This document shows positions 45,093 to 53,398 of a stretch of 64,000 nucleotides of DNA, one piece after another. Made by a program: the position numbers and the translations under genes. A model generated the notes under the pieces. That model made no database searches. It was not told where the DNA came from and saw nothing but the letters and a program-made list of their open reading frames with translations. Position 1 is the stretch's first letter. Every line of letters starts with the position of its first letter. This stretch comes from Terriglobia bacterium (lineage in GTDB: Bacteria; Acidobacteriota; Terriglobia; Acidiferrales; UBA7541). The stretch spans positions 62,001 to 126,000 of the forward strand of contig JAIQFG010000002.1 in the NCBI GenBank assembly GCA_020073375.1. The letters are read 5' to 3'.

Positions 45093-45463
45093 GTAATAGG
45101 TTGCAGGTGACAGGAAGCAAAGAAGCAGGGAAGCAAGCAGGCAAGGAGGCAGGGAAGCAGCGAACAACTCGCAGGGAATAGACGACAGCTTGCAGGCGAC
45201 ACGGAACAAGTAGCGCCGTCAGAGAACAAGTGACAGCCCGCAGTCATCAAGAATTCCAGTCCCTGCGGTTTTCTCTGTGCCCTCCGTGTTCTCTGTGTTA
45301 AAGATTTTTCCTCGCCTTCAGGAAACTCTCAACACGGAGACGCAAAAACCAAGCCTTTAAAATCTAAAATCCAAAATTTCAAATTGCGAACTAAATCTCT
45401 AATCTCAAATTTGATCTCACGAATCACGATTCACGAATCACGAATCACAAATCACGGACCCCC
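45093..45463. repeat. Repeat-filled spacer in the PolB2 cassette
   Basis: Contains purine-rich ACAGGxAATAGG/AGGCAACAGG strings (45060-45130) and AAGCAGGGAAGCAAGCAGGC strings. A CTCTGTG-type repeat lies at 45269-45303, and direct CACGAATCACGATTCACGAA repeats at about 45419-45455. No gene. The stretch separates the RadA-like gene from the next two genes. Confidence 0.7.
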
Positions 45464-46036
45464 ATGGGCCGCACGCTTCCCACATTCCGCCAGCTCATCG
45501 ACGACGCCATCGCGCGCTGGTCGAAATTCCGCCGAACCCTGCGCCGCGAGGACCAGGAATATTTCGACCGCCTCTTCCGCCGTGTCCGTTCCTACACCCA
45601 GGCCGCCACCTACCAGGCCGGAGACAACCCCATGGAAGCCATCCTGCTCTCCATCGCCCTCGACCAGGAAAAGCGTCTCGACGTCCTCGAGCGCGTCGTC
45701 CTTCCCCCGGAACCGGGCTCGGGCTCTACTTGGAGCCCGCCGGGAGAAAGTCTGGATTCCACTCTCACGCTCGACGCCTTGCCGCATTCCGAGCCTGTAA
45801 GTCTTCCCGAAACAACTTTGGAGCAACTCGATGTCCCTCGAAGCCCTGATCAAAACAATCACCCAAACACGCATCCCCAGCCGAACCCCGGCCAGCCGCG
45901 CGACACGCGCCGCCGGCCCCATCCGCCCGACCAACACCACACAACTCCATGGCTGGATTTTCGATCTCTACCCGAGCCCTCACGGGATGAACCTGTGGCT
46001 GATCGACCCGAACCAGAAACGCCACCATCTGATTGA
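45464..46036 (+). CDS. Small helical protein of the PolB2 cassette
   Basis: 190 aa as an open frame. Only residues 1-83 look like a real domain: strongly helical and charged, with RQLIDDAIARWSKFRRTLRRED, EYFDRLFRRVRSYTQAATYQ and DNPMEAILLSIALDQEKRLDVLERV. After residue 84 a hairpin repeat (45720-45739) interrupts. The rest is Pro/Arg-rich and overlaps polB by about 206 bases in another phase. The original protein probably ended before polB, and the repeat may have shifted the frame. No family name is known to me. Confidence 0.6.
   Translation: MGRTLPTFRQLIDDAIARWSKFRRTLRREDQEYFDRLFRRVRSYTQAATYQAGDNPMEAILLSIALDQEKRLDVLERVVLPPEPGSGSTWSPPGESLDSTLTLDALPHSEPVSLPETTLEQLDVPRSPDQNNHPNTHPQPNPGQPRDTRRRPHPPDQHHTTPWLDFRSLPEPSRDEPVADRPEPETPPSD
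45720..45739. repeat. Hairpin repeat inserted in the helical-protein gene
   Basis: CGGGCTCTACTTGGAGCCCG, same loop and stem as the array at 44846-44931, followed by the shared spacer string AAAGTCTGG. One unit only. Confidence 0.85.
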
Positions 46037-48179
46037 CCGCTTCGCCCCCGCGTTCTACGTCTCCGGCCCCGACCCCGTCCTGCGCCGCCTGCGCGAAGCC
46101 GTCGCCCGCCAGCCCCACGCGCTCTCCTGCCAATTCACCGAGCGCATCGATCTCTGGCACCCCCCCGTCTCCCCAAAGGATGGGGCTATGGCGGGCAGGC
46201 CCGTCCTCGAAATCGAAATCGCCCGCCCCAGCGAATACTCCTCCTGGACGCGCTGGGTCCGCCAATTCGACACCTCCCTCTGCCTCTACAACAGCGACCT
46301 CATGCTCGCCTCCATGTACTGCTGGCAGCGCAACATTTTTCCCCTCGCCCGCGTCGACGCCGAAATCGATTCCGACAACCGCGTCCTTGCCCTCGAATGC
46401 CGCGACACCGAATGGGCCCTCGACTACGAACTCCCGCCCCTCGAAATCCTGCGCATCCGCCTTAGCGGCCATCGCCGCATCGATCCCACGCACGGCGCCG
46501 CCTTCGGGCAGGGCGCCTCGCTCGAAATCGAAGTCGCCGGCCGCGAATTTGAGCTCGACGAATCCGGCGAGCCCGCCGCCATCGCCTTCCAGCACCTGCT
46601 CGCTCGCCACGATCCCGACCTCATCCTCAGTGACTGGGGCGACGCCACTATCCTGCCGCGCATCATCGAACAAGCCGCGCGCCTGCGCCTGCCCCTCACT
46701 CTCAATCGCGATCCCAACGCCACCGTCCACCAAAGCCGCGCCCGCAGCTTCATGAGCTACGGCCGCATCCTGTTCAAGAACAGCGCCATCACCCTCGCCG
46801 GCCGCCTCCACGTTGATACCCAGAATTCCTTCATCGCCGATAAATGCGATCTCTCCGGACTCTGGGAACTCGCCCGCGTCACCAAACTTCCCGTGCAATA
46901 TTGTTCGCGCACCTCCACCGGCACCGGCATCTCCTACATGCAGATGGAGCTCGCCTGGCGCGACGGCGTCCTCATCCCGGAACAAAAAGCCGAGCCCGAA
47001 GATCCCAAGCCCCCCGACGAACTCCTGCTCGCCGACCGCGGCGGCCTGGTCTTCACTCCCAAAATCGGTTTTCATGACAACGTCGCCGAACTCGATTTCG
47101 TCAGCGAATATCCCAGCATCATGGCCCGTTTCAATATCTCCCCCGAAACCATCAACTGCCCCTGCTGTCCCGACGCCCCCCGCGTCCCCGAACTCGGCTA
47201 CCGCGTCTGCCAAAAGCGCCGCGGCATCACCAGCCGCGTAGTAGAACGCCTAATCGACAAACGCACCGACCTGAAGCAGCGCCAGCGCGATGCCGAAAAA
47301 GAAAATGCCGCGCGGTTCAAACTCCAGCGCGACGCCCTCAAATGGCTCCTGGTCTGCTGCTTCGGCTACACCGGCTACAAAAACGCCCGCTTCGGAAAAA
47401 TCGAAGCCCACGAAGCCATCAACGCCGTCGCCCGCGAAACTCTCCTGGTCGCAAAAGAACTCGCCGAAGACCGCGGCTACGAAATCCTCCACGCACTGGT
47501 CGACTCTCTCTACGTCCGCAAACCCGGAGCCACGCGCAAGGATTTTGAATCCCTCACCGACGAAATCGCCGCCCGTACCGGACTCCCGCTCGCCATCGAA
47601 GCCGTCTACCGTTACGTCGTTTTCCTCCCCTCGCGCCAGTTCGCCGACGTCCCTGTCCCCAACCGCTTCTTCGCCGTCTCCGAAGACGGCGCCCTCAAAG
47701 TTCGCGGCCTCGAACTCCGCCGCCATGACACCCCTCCGCTCATCGCCCGCATGCAGCAGGAAGCACTCAACATCCTCTCCGAAGCCCGCGATTTCCCCAG
47801 CTACGCTGCAAAACTCGAAGAGGCCCGCGAACTCCTCCGCCGCTACGAAGAATCCGTAGCCGACGGCAGCGTTGCCATCGAAGATTTAATCGTCAGCAAG
47901 CGCCTCACCCGCGAACCGCGCGAATACAGCAAAGCCAATCAAACCGCCATCGCCGCCCAGCAACTGCTAGCCAGCGGCGTCCGCCTCCGCCCCGGCCAGA
48001 CCGTCGAATACATCATCACCGATGCCCGCAACCGCGTCCCCAACGACCGCGTCCGCGCCTACGCCCTCTGGGACGGCTGGTTCGCCTACGACCGCCGCAA
48101 ATATACGGAATTCCTCCGCGACGCCTTCGAGCCCCTCTCCCTCTGCTGCAAATCCAATAAAAAATCCATCCCCATATAG
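45831..48179 (+). CDS. Family-B DNA polymerase, PolB2/Dpo2-like, altered catalytic motifs
   Basis: 782 aa. N-terminal domain LHGWIFDLYPSPHGMNLWLID is typical of family B. Exonuclease region (about 125-330) lacks DXE (LEILRIRLSG) and the Asn-Asp motif reads LILSDWGDATILPRI. Motif A is DFVSEYPSI (422-430; Leu changed to Glu). Motif B is KWLLVCCFGYTG (504-515; the NS of NSXYG replaced by CC). Motif C is HALVDS (554-559), where DTDS has lost its first Asp. Cysteines at CPCC...C (443-460) may bind zinc; KVRG near 623 marks the thumb side. The pattern fits the PolB2 group first described as inactivated in archaea, with some bacterial members. Last gene of the cassette. Confidence 0.88.
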   Translation: MSLEALIKTITQTRIPSRTPASRATRAAGPIRPTNTTQLHGWIFDLYPSPHGMNLWLIDPNQKRHHLIDRFAPAFYVSGPDPVLRRLREAVARQPHALSCQFTERIDLWHPPVSPKDGAMAGRPVLEIEIARPSEYSSWTRWVRQFDTSLCLYNSDLMLASMYCWQRNIFPLARVDAEIDSDNRVLALECRDTEWALDYELPPLEILRIRLSGHRRIDPTHGAAFGQGASLEIEVAGREFELDESGEPAAIAFQHLLARHDPDLILSDWGDATILPRIIEQAARLRLPLTLNRDPNATVHQSRARSFMSYGRILFKNSAITLAGRLHVDTQNSFIADKCDLSGLWELARVTKLPVQYCSRTSTGTGISYMQMELAWRDGVLIPEQKAEPEDPKPPDELLLADRGGLVFTPKIGFHDNVAELDFVSEYPSIMARFNISPETINCPCCPDAPRVPELGYRVCQKRRGITSRVVERLIDKRTDLKQRQRDAEKENAARFKLQRDALKWLLVCCFGYTGYKNARFGKIEAHEAINAVARETLLVAKELAEDRGYEILHALVDSLYVRKPGATRKDFESLTDEIAARTGLPLAIEAVYRYVVFLPSRQFADVPVPNRFFAVSEDGALKVRGLELRRHDTPPLIARMQQEALNILSEARDFPSYAAKLEEARELLRRYEESVADGSVAIEDLIVSKRLTREPREYSKANQTAIAAQQLLASGVRLRPGQTVEYIITDARNRVPNDRVRAYALWDGWFAYDRRKYTEFLRDAFEPLSLCCKSNKKSIPI

Positions 48180-48194
48180 CGCCGCAAACGCTTG

Positions 48195-48270
48195 GTAGCG
48201 TCGGCGTCTCGCCGGCAGTTTTTCGCTGGATCGAAAATCCTCGTATTTGCCGGCAAGACGCCGGCGCAAC
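48195..48270. repeat. REPIN-like doublet (family C)
   Basis: Left half GTAG + CGTCGGCG-TCTC-GCCGGC (48195-48217), inverted right half TGCCGGC-AAGA-CGCCGGCG + CAAC (48248-48270). Begins 15 bp after the polB stop. The rest of the 376-bp spacer holds a TCAAATTTCAAATT stretch near 48415-48435. Confidence 0.85.
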
Positions 48271-48555
48271 ACAAACCACCCCATTCGCAACTATGCGCGA
48301 ACCGCCAAGCCCTCTAAAAAAAGACCTTCCCGCACCGCCGCATTTGCCTTTGTAGCGGCCGTCCGTTTCCGGGAAGGGCATCCTTTCCAATTTCATTTCC
48401 AACTTCAAAACCTCAAATCTCAAATTTCAAATTCTCTTCTCCCCCACGCCCCCCAAAAAAGTCCAGCCTCACCCCCCTGTCCCATTTCTGCTCTTTTGGA
48501 CACCTTCTTCGGCAGGAAAAACATCCGATAATTGCATCTAACCATCTAAGAACCT

Positions 48556-49845
48556 ATGGGAGAAGCCGAAGCGCTAACGCTGGCAAGGCGGGCCGCACGC
48601 AGTGTGTGGGTCGTCGCCGCCGCATGTGCCGGCTTCATCGGCCTCGGCCACTTCCTTCGCCAGTTCAACATCGTCCTCAACCCCCTCGCCTGGTCCGCCG
48701 CCGAAATCATCGCCGCGCTGCTCTGTTTCACCATCGCCGCCAACGTCCTGGTCCGCGATCACGGCACCGGCAACCGCGTCTCCCTACTGCTCGGCCTCAC
48801 CTTCGGCATCACCGGCATCATTCACCTCGGCGCGATCTTCGAGTTCTACCACGCCTTCTCAATCACCGCCGACCAGCTCCGCATCCCTCTCTCCTGGATG
48901 ATGGGCCAGACACTCCTCGGCCTGCTCTTCCTCGCCGCCTACGCCATCAACAAACATCTCCCCTGGCCGCGCGGCCCCAAAAAAAATATCCTGGCCGTGC
49001 TTTCCACCATCCTCGCCACCCTTTGCCTGATCACCATCGTCCTGCTGATCTTCCCGGGCGAGCCCACCATCCGCCCTCACAGCGCCGTCCCGCGCGTCTG
49101 GGATTTGCTTCCCGCCGCCGTCTTTCTCGCTGCCGCCTTCGTCCTGAACCGCAGGACCGACGGCCAGCGCCTCGCCTTTGACGCCGTCCTGGTCTGGGTC
49201 GCCGGCCTGAACGCCGCCGGACACCTCATCGCCTCGCAATCCGCGTACCTGCTCGACGCTCCCGCCGGCGGCGCCGTCCTGCTCAACACTCTCAGCTACC
49301 TCACTCTCCTGGTCGCCACGCTCGTTGACAACATGCAAATCTTCCGCCAGGTACGCATTCTCGCCATCAGCGACAGCCTCACCGGCCTCGCCAACTACCG
49401 CCGCCTGGTCGACGTCCTGCAATCCGAACTCGAACGCTCCGGCCGCACCAATCGTTCCTTCTCCGTCCTCCTGATGGACCTCGACGGCCTCAAGCGCATC
49501 AACGACCGCTACGGCCATCTCTCCGGCAGCCAGGCCCTGTGCCGCGTCGCCTCCATCCTCCGCCTCAACTGCCGCTCCATCGACACCGCCGCCCGCTATG
49601 GCGGCGACGAATTCGCGCTCGTCCTCCCCGAAACCAAGGAATTCGCCGCCCAGCAAGTCGCCGAGCGCATCCGCCACTGCCTCACCGCCGAACAGGAAGC
49701 CCCTCGCCTTAGCCTCAGCATCGGCATCTCCACCTTCCCCCAATGCGGCAACACCGTCCAGGATCTCCTGGAACACGCCGACCGCGCCCTCTACGAAATG
49801 AAAACCGAATCCAAGGCCCGCAAATCCCAAAATCACGGCCGCTAA
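48556..49845 (+). CDS. Membrane-bound diguanylate cyclase (GGDEF)
   Basis: 429 aa. About eight N-terminal transmembrane helices (residues 15-265, MASE-like sensor of unknown ligand), then a GGDEF domain from about 275. DSLTGLANYRRL, MDLDGLKRINDRYGH, and RSIDTAARYGGDEF, which keeps both the active GGDEF and the RXXD inhibitory site. Should make c-di-GMP with product inhibition. Nothing nearby is clearly regulated by it apart from the PilZ-like protein 12 kb upstream. Confidence 0.92.
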   Translation: MGEAEALTLARRAARSVWVVAAACAGFIGLGHFLRQFNIVLNPLAWSAAEIIAALLCFTIAANVLVRDHGTGNRVSLLLGLTFGITGIIHLGAIFEFYHAFSITADQLRIPLSWMMGQTLLGLLFLAAYAINKHLPWPRGPKKNILAVLSTILATLCLITIVLLIFPGEPTIRPHSAVPRVWDLLPAAVFLAAAFVLNRRTDGQRLAFDAVLVWVAGLNAAGHLIASQSAYLLDAPAGGAVLLNTLSYLTLLVATLVDNMQIFRQVRILAISDSLTGLANYRRLVDVLQSELERSGRTNRSFSVLLMDLDGLKRINDRYGHLSGSQALCRVASILRLNCRSIDTAARYGGDEFALVLPETKEFAAQQVAERIRHCLTAEQEAPRLSLSIGISTFPQCGNTVQDLLEHADRALYEMKTESKARKSQNHGR

Positions 49846-49874
49846 AAGGGATTGAAAATTCAGTAAGGCAGGTT

Positions 49875-49940
49875 CCTCATTGCCATGAGGTTCATTCGAT
49901 GCGGAAAAGCAAAGTAGCACAGGCACTCTTGCCTGTGTGG
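49875..49940. repeat. Two spacer hairpins
   Basis: CCTCAT-TGCC-ATGAGG (49875-49890), and CACAGGCA-CTCT-TGCCTGTG (within 49914-49940, preceded by GTAG and followed by TGG). The second has a covarying partner at 63041-63067. Confidence 0.8.
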
Positions 49941-50080
49941 CTTTCTCAAACGTGCTGAAATCGGTGATCTTTAAAGTGTTCTCGAAAATCGCACAGGCAA
50001 TTAGGACCAGAACAGGAAAACTCAGAGCCTAGTGGAAAATGCGAGGGGATCACTAGGAATCTTAGTTGGAGTCTTTGTGG

Positions 50081-50132
50081 GTCGTGGCTTAAGCCACGAC
50101 ATAACTGCTGCGGACCGATCCGGCTTCAGCCG
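50081..50132. repeat. Hairpin pair, degraded MITE-like copy
   Basis: GTCGTGGC-TTAA-GCCACGAC and CGGC-TTCA-GCCG. The right flank CTCACGCATACTCAT (50155-50169) matches the right terminal repeat of the 122-bp elements at 8229 and 63292; the left end has diverged. In the 460-bp gene-free spacer 49846-50305. Confidence 0.7.
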
Positions 50133-50227
50133 TTGGCGCCTTGGAATTGCGGATCTCACGCATACTCATAAGGACGGCATACTACTTACACTGTGTCGCT
50201 CCCCAGGAATCTGGCTAGCAAAGCCTG

Positions 50228-50250
50228 GTAGCGCCGGCGTCTCGCCGGCA
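50228..50250. repeat. Family C half-element
   Basis: GTAG + CGCCGGCG-TCTC-GCCGGC, single left half, 56 bp beyond the 3' end of the binding-lipoprotein gene. Confidence 0.8.
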
Positions 50251-50305
50251 GCCTTTTCCTGCCCCATGCACAAGACGACCCATCCGATCTGCGACAATCC
50301 ACAAT

Positions 50306-51865
50306 TCACCGCGCCTCCACATGCCGCAAAAAATCGTAATCCCCCGTAGGCGAAATCCGCACGTTGCTGATCCTCTCCCGGTGTACGCAAATATTGTCCT
50401 GATACCACAAGCTCACATACGGCGCGTCCTCCGCCACCTCTTTTTGAATCTCCCCAAACAGCGCTTTGCGCTTCTCCTTATCCGTCTCGTTCCGCGCCCG
50501 GTCCATCAACGCATCCAGCCCTGCGTTCCGGTACCGCCCGCGATTCGCCCCCAGCGGAGGAATCCTCTTCGAGCTGAACACAAACTCGAAAAATTCCGGG
50601 TCGCTGTTCACACCGATCCATTTCAGCGTGGACATCTGAAAACTCCCCCGCGTCAGATCCGAAAACAGCGTCGCAATCTCCATCGGTTTCAATTCCAGGT
50701 CCACGCCCACCGCGCGCCACTGCTCCTGCAGAGCCGTCCCCAAAAGCCTGGTCGATTCCTCCGTCGAGGTTTTCATCGTCACACCGAATCTCATCCCGCC
50801 CTGCGACGCCACGCGCGGATATCCCGCCGCGTCCAGCAACATCTCGGCCTTGCGCGGATCGTACCCGAAATGCTCGATCCCCGACTGGTACGCCCAGGTG
50901 TCCGGCGGCAGCGGCCCGTCCGCCTCCCGCGCCTGGCCTCGCAGCAAATACCGGATAATTTCCTGCCGGTTCGTAGCCATCGCCAGCGCCTGCCGCACAT
51001 CGCGTTTGGCCAGCGCCGGATCGTCAAAATTAAAAACAATGTACGAATAATTATTCCCCGGCTGCTCGGTCACCTCGATCCCCGCCTGCGACTGCAACAC
51101 TGGAATCATGTCCGGCGTCAACGAAGTCAGCTCCAGGTCGGCTGTCCCCTTGCGCAATTCCAGCGCCCGCACAATCGCTTCCGGCACCACGCGAAAATTC
51201 ACCCGCGAAAGTTTCGCCCGCTCCCGAAAATAATCGTCGTTCCGCTCCACCACCACGTCGTCGTCCTGCCGCGCGCTCACAAACCGGAACGGCCCCGTTC
51301 CGATCGGATGACTCGCAAAATCGCTCCCCGATCCCGCCGGAACTATTCCGATCGCAGGCCGGCAAATATCCAATAAAAATCCTCCGTCCGCCTCGCGCAT
51401 GTGAAAAATCACCGTAGCCGGATCAGGCGTCTCGATCGATTTGATGAGCACATATGCCCCGCGCTTAGGCGAAGTCACGCTCCGATCCAAAATCGATTCA
51501 AACGTGTACTTCACATCCGCCGATGTCAGCGCCCGCCCATCGTGAAATTTCACTCCCGCCCGCAAATGAAACACATACGTCAACGCATCCGGCGTCTCCC
51601 ACCCCTCCGCCAAATCCCCGTGCGGAACCCTGTGCTCATCCAATTCCACCAGACTATCGAACAGCAGCCCGTCAATCCGTTCCGACTGCCCGTCCGTCCC
51701 AATCCGCGGATCCAAATTTGTCGGCATCGACTCAATCAAAAAAGTAACCACCCCAGGCTGCGTCGCAACCCCCCGCGAGCAGGACGAAAGCGAAAGCATT
51801 AAGAGAAGGGAAGTAAAGGATGCAAACGAGGTAAAGGAAGTGAAGGAAAAAGCATTGCGAAGCAT
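50306..51865 (-). CDS. Family 5 extracellular solute-binding lipoprotein (peptide/nickel type)
   Basis: 519 aa. Lipoprotein signal ending in lipobox LSSC (about residue 28). SBP_bac_5 features follow: NLDPRIGTDGQSERIDGLLFDSLVE, LAEGWETPDALTYVFHLRAGVKFHDGRALTSADVKYTFE, GTGPFRF, and a C-terminal ERISNVRISPTGDYDFLRHVEAR. ATG at 51865 is chosen; the longer frame upstream is Cys/Gly/Arg-rich antisense of the next gene. No permease or ATPase genes adjoin, so the transporter partner is elsewhere. The signal peptide codons fall inside a TTCCTTTACTTCC-type repeat. Confidence 0.88.
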   Translation of the reverse strand: MLRNAFSFTSFTSFASFTSLLLMLSLSSCSRGVATQPGVVTFLIESMPTNLDPRIGTDGQSERIDGLLFDSLVELDEHRVPHGDLAEGWETPDALTYVFHLRAGVKFHDGRALTSADVKYTFESILDRSVTSPKRGAYVLIKSIETPDPATVIFHMREADGGFLLDICRPAIGIVPAGSGSDFASHPIGTGPFRFVSARQDDDVVVERNDDYFRERAKLSRVNFRVVPEAIVRALELRKGTADLELTSLTPDMIPVLQSQAGIEVTEQPGNNYSYIVFNFDDPALAKRDVRQALAMATNRQEIIRYLLRGQAREADGPLPPDTWAYQSGIEHFGYDPRKAEMLLDAAGYPRVASQGGMRFGVTMKTSTEESTRLLGTALQEQWRAVGVDLELKPMEIATLFSDLTRGSFQMSTLKWIGVNSDPEFFEFVFSSKRIPPLGANRGRYRNAGLDALMDRARNETDKEKRKALFGEIQKEVAEDAPYVSLWYQDNICVHRERISNVRISPTGDYDFLRHVEAR

Positions 51866-52005
51866 GGATCGCGCCCCATCTTTCGACGGTCTGCGAAGAA
51901 AGGTGACTGAGGAATCTAAGGAAGTAGAGGAAAGCCAGACTCGAAGCTCAACCCCCCGGCCCGAGCCATCCGTTCCTGCACTTCCTTTACTTCCTCTACC
52001 CGCCA
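51790..52005. repeat. TTCCTTTACTTCC-type repeats
   Basis: AAGTAAAGGATGCAAACGAG then GTAAAGGAAGTGAAGG at 51810-51846, AAGGAAGTAGAGGAAAG near 51920, and the opposite orientation CTTCCTTTACTTCCTCTACC at 51978-51997. Same family as the 31-bp inverted repeat at 56258-56389. The first part encodes the signal peptide of the binding lipoprotein (SFTSFTSFASFTS). The last part abuts the anmK stop at 51996. Confidence 0.75.
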
Positions 52006-53279
52006 TAACACACCTTCCCCAGCACCACCGCCCTCGCAGCCCCGGTCGCCCCAGGCACATTCCCCGCCCGCCGCCGCAGCGTCTGATACCCCAGCACCGC
52101 AAACGCAAACGCTTCCTTCGCGTCCCCGGACACTCCGAATTCCCCCGAGTCGCGCAACCGCACCCCCCGCAGCCCCGCCGCAATCTGCGCCATCAGCAAT
52201 GGATTGCGCGCCCCGCCACCGGATACGATCAATTCGGAAATTTTCGCCCGCGGCGCGACAAACCGGTGCACCGCATCCAGAATCGACAGCGCCGTAAATA
52301 TCGTCGCCGTCCTCACCAGATCTTCCGCCCTCGCCCCCCGCGCCTCCCGATGCGCCATCATCGCCACCACAAATTTCTCCCCGTACTGCTCCCGCCCCGC
52401 CGTCTTCGGCGGAGTCTTCCTCAAAAACGGATCATGCAGCAAAAACTCCAGCACCCCCGGCAGCAGCTCGCCCCGCCTGGCCATCTCCGCGCCCCGGTCA
52501 AATGTTTTCCGGCCATCGCTGAACCGCCGCACCAGCGCATCCATCACCATGTTCCCCGGCCCCGTATCGAACGCAAACACATCCTCAATCCCCGCGCCCG
52601 CCGGAATCGCCGTGATATTCGCGATCCCCCCGATATTCAGCGCCGCGCGCCCGATCCGCGCGTGCCGGTACATCAAATAATCCACAAACGGCACCAGCGG
52701 AGCCCCTTGCCCTCCCGCCGCCATATCCGCCGGACGAAAATCCCCCACCGTCGTAATCCCCGTCACCCCCGCAATCACCGAAGGCTCCCCAATCTGCAGC
52801 GTCGAAGCCACCCGCTCCCCGCAAAGTCGCGCAGCGATCCCCTGATGAAACACCGTCTGCCCGTGCGACCCGATCACCGCAACGCGCCCGGGCGAAACAC
52901 GAAATTTCCGCAAGGCCCCCAGCGCAGCCTCGCCAAATATCTTCCCCAACAAAAAGTTAAGCTGACTGATCTCCCCGGTCGTAACCGCGCGCCCCTCCCC
53001 CACCCGCAAAATCGCCTCGCGCACAGCAGCAGAAAAGGGAATCGCCGCAAAATTTTCCAGCCTCGCCCCGCGCCCCGATATCCGCACCAGCGCCACATCA
53101 ATCCCGTCCGCCGAAGTTCCCGACATAATCCCCAGCGCCAGCACCCCGTTCTTTTTCGGACTCGCGAACCGTAATGCGCTTTGCGAATACGGTCGCCCCG
53201 TCACATACCGGGCAGTAACTTCCCGTGTCGGTAACTCTTGCCAGGAAACGTTTTGGTCGAGTGATCGAAGCAATGTCAT
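51996..53279 (-). CDS. anmK: Anhydro-N-acetylmuramic acid kinase
   Basis: 427 aa; phosphorylates and opens 1,6-anhydroMurNAc during peptidoglycan recycling. GIMSGTSADGIDVALVRI (ATP P-loop-like motif of the ASKHA fold), IGSHGQTVFHQG, NIGGIANIT, FDTGPGNMVMDAL and VSGGGARNPLLM are all present. ATG at 53279 leaves about 50 residues ahead of the kinase start, more than usual; the frame continues to 53402 through a repeat. A real start nearer GVLALGIMSG is possible. 119 bp from mutS. Confidence 0.9.
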   Translation of the reverse strand: MTLLRSLDQNVSWQELPTREVTARYVTGRPYSQSALRFASPKKNGVLALGIMSGTSADGIDVALVRISGRGARLENFAAIPFSAAVREAILRVGEGRAVTTGEISQLNFLLGKIFGEAALGALRKFRVSPGRVAVIGSHGQTVFHQGIAARLCGERVASTLQIGEPSVIAGVTGITTVGDFRPADMAAGGQGAPLVPFVDYLMYRHARIGRAALNIGGIANITAIPAGAGIEDVFAFDTGPGNMVMDALVRRFSDGRKTFDRGAEMARRGELLPGVLEFLLHDPFLRKTPPKTAGREQYGEKFVVAMMAHREARGARAEDLVRTATIFTALSILDAVHRFVAPRAKISELIVSGGGARNPLLMAQIAAGLRGVRLRDSGEFGVSGDAKEAFAFAVLGYQTLRRRAGNVPGATGAARAVVLGKVCYGG

Positions 53280-53301
53280 TGATCGAAGCAAGGTTTCGGA
53301 G

Positions 53302-53355
53302 GGCCGGGCTTCAGCCCGGCCAATAAGATTCTGTTTGAATTGCGGCTTTAGCCGC
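53302..53355. repeat. Hairpin pair, family H
   Basis: GGCCGGGC-TTCA-GCCCGGCC (53302-53321) and GCGGC-TTTA-GCCGC (53342-53355) between anmK and mutS. The stem differs from the GTCGCGGC type while the loop is kept. Confidence 0.85.
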
Positions 53356-53398
53356 TGAAGCTGCAGGCTACTCGCCGCCAGAAATGTATGCCCCATCC

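Noticed and set aside
45831-47213. Long antisense open frame across the polymerase gene
   Set aside because: High GC and C-ending codons leave the opposite strand free of stops; the protein is Gly/Ala/Asp/Glu-rich low complexity with no motif. The same applies to many long antisense frames here (for example 887-1804, 21043-22284, 30918-32269, 56770-58224).
51866-52183. N-terminal extension of the binding lipoprotein
   Set aside because: Cys/Gly/Arg-rich antisense sequence of anmK; the lipobox signal begins at 51865.
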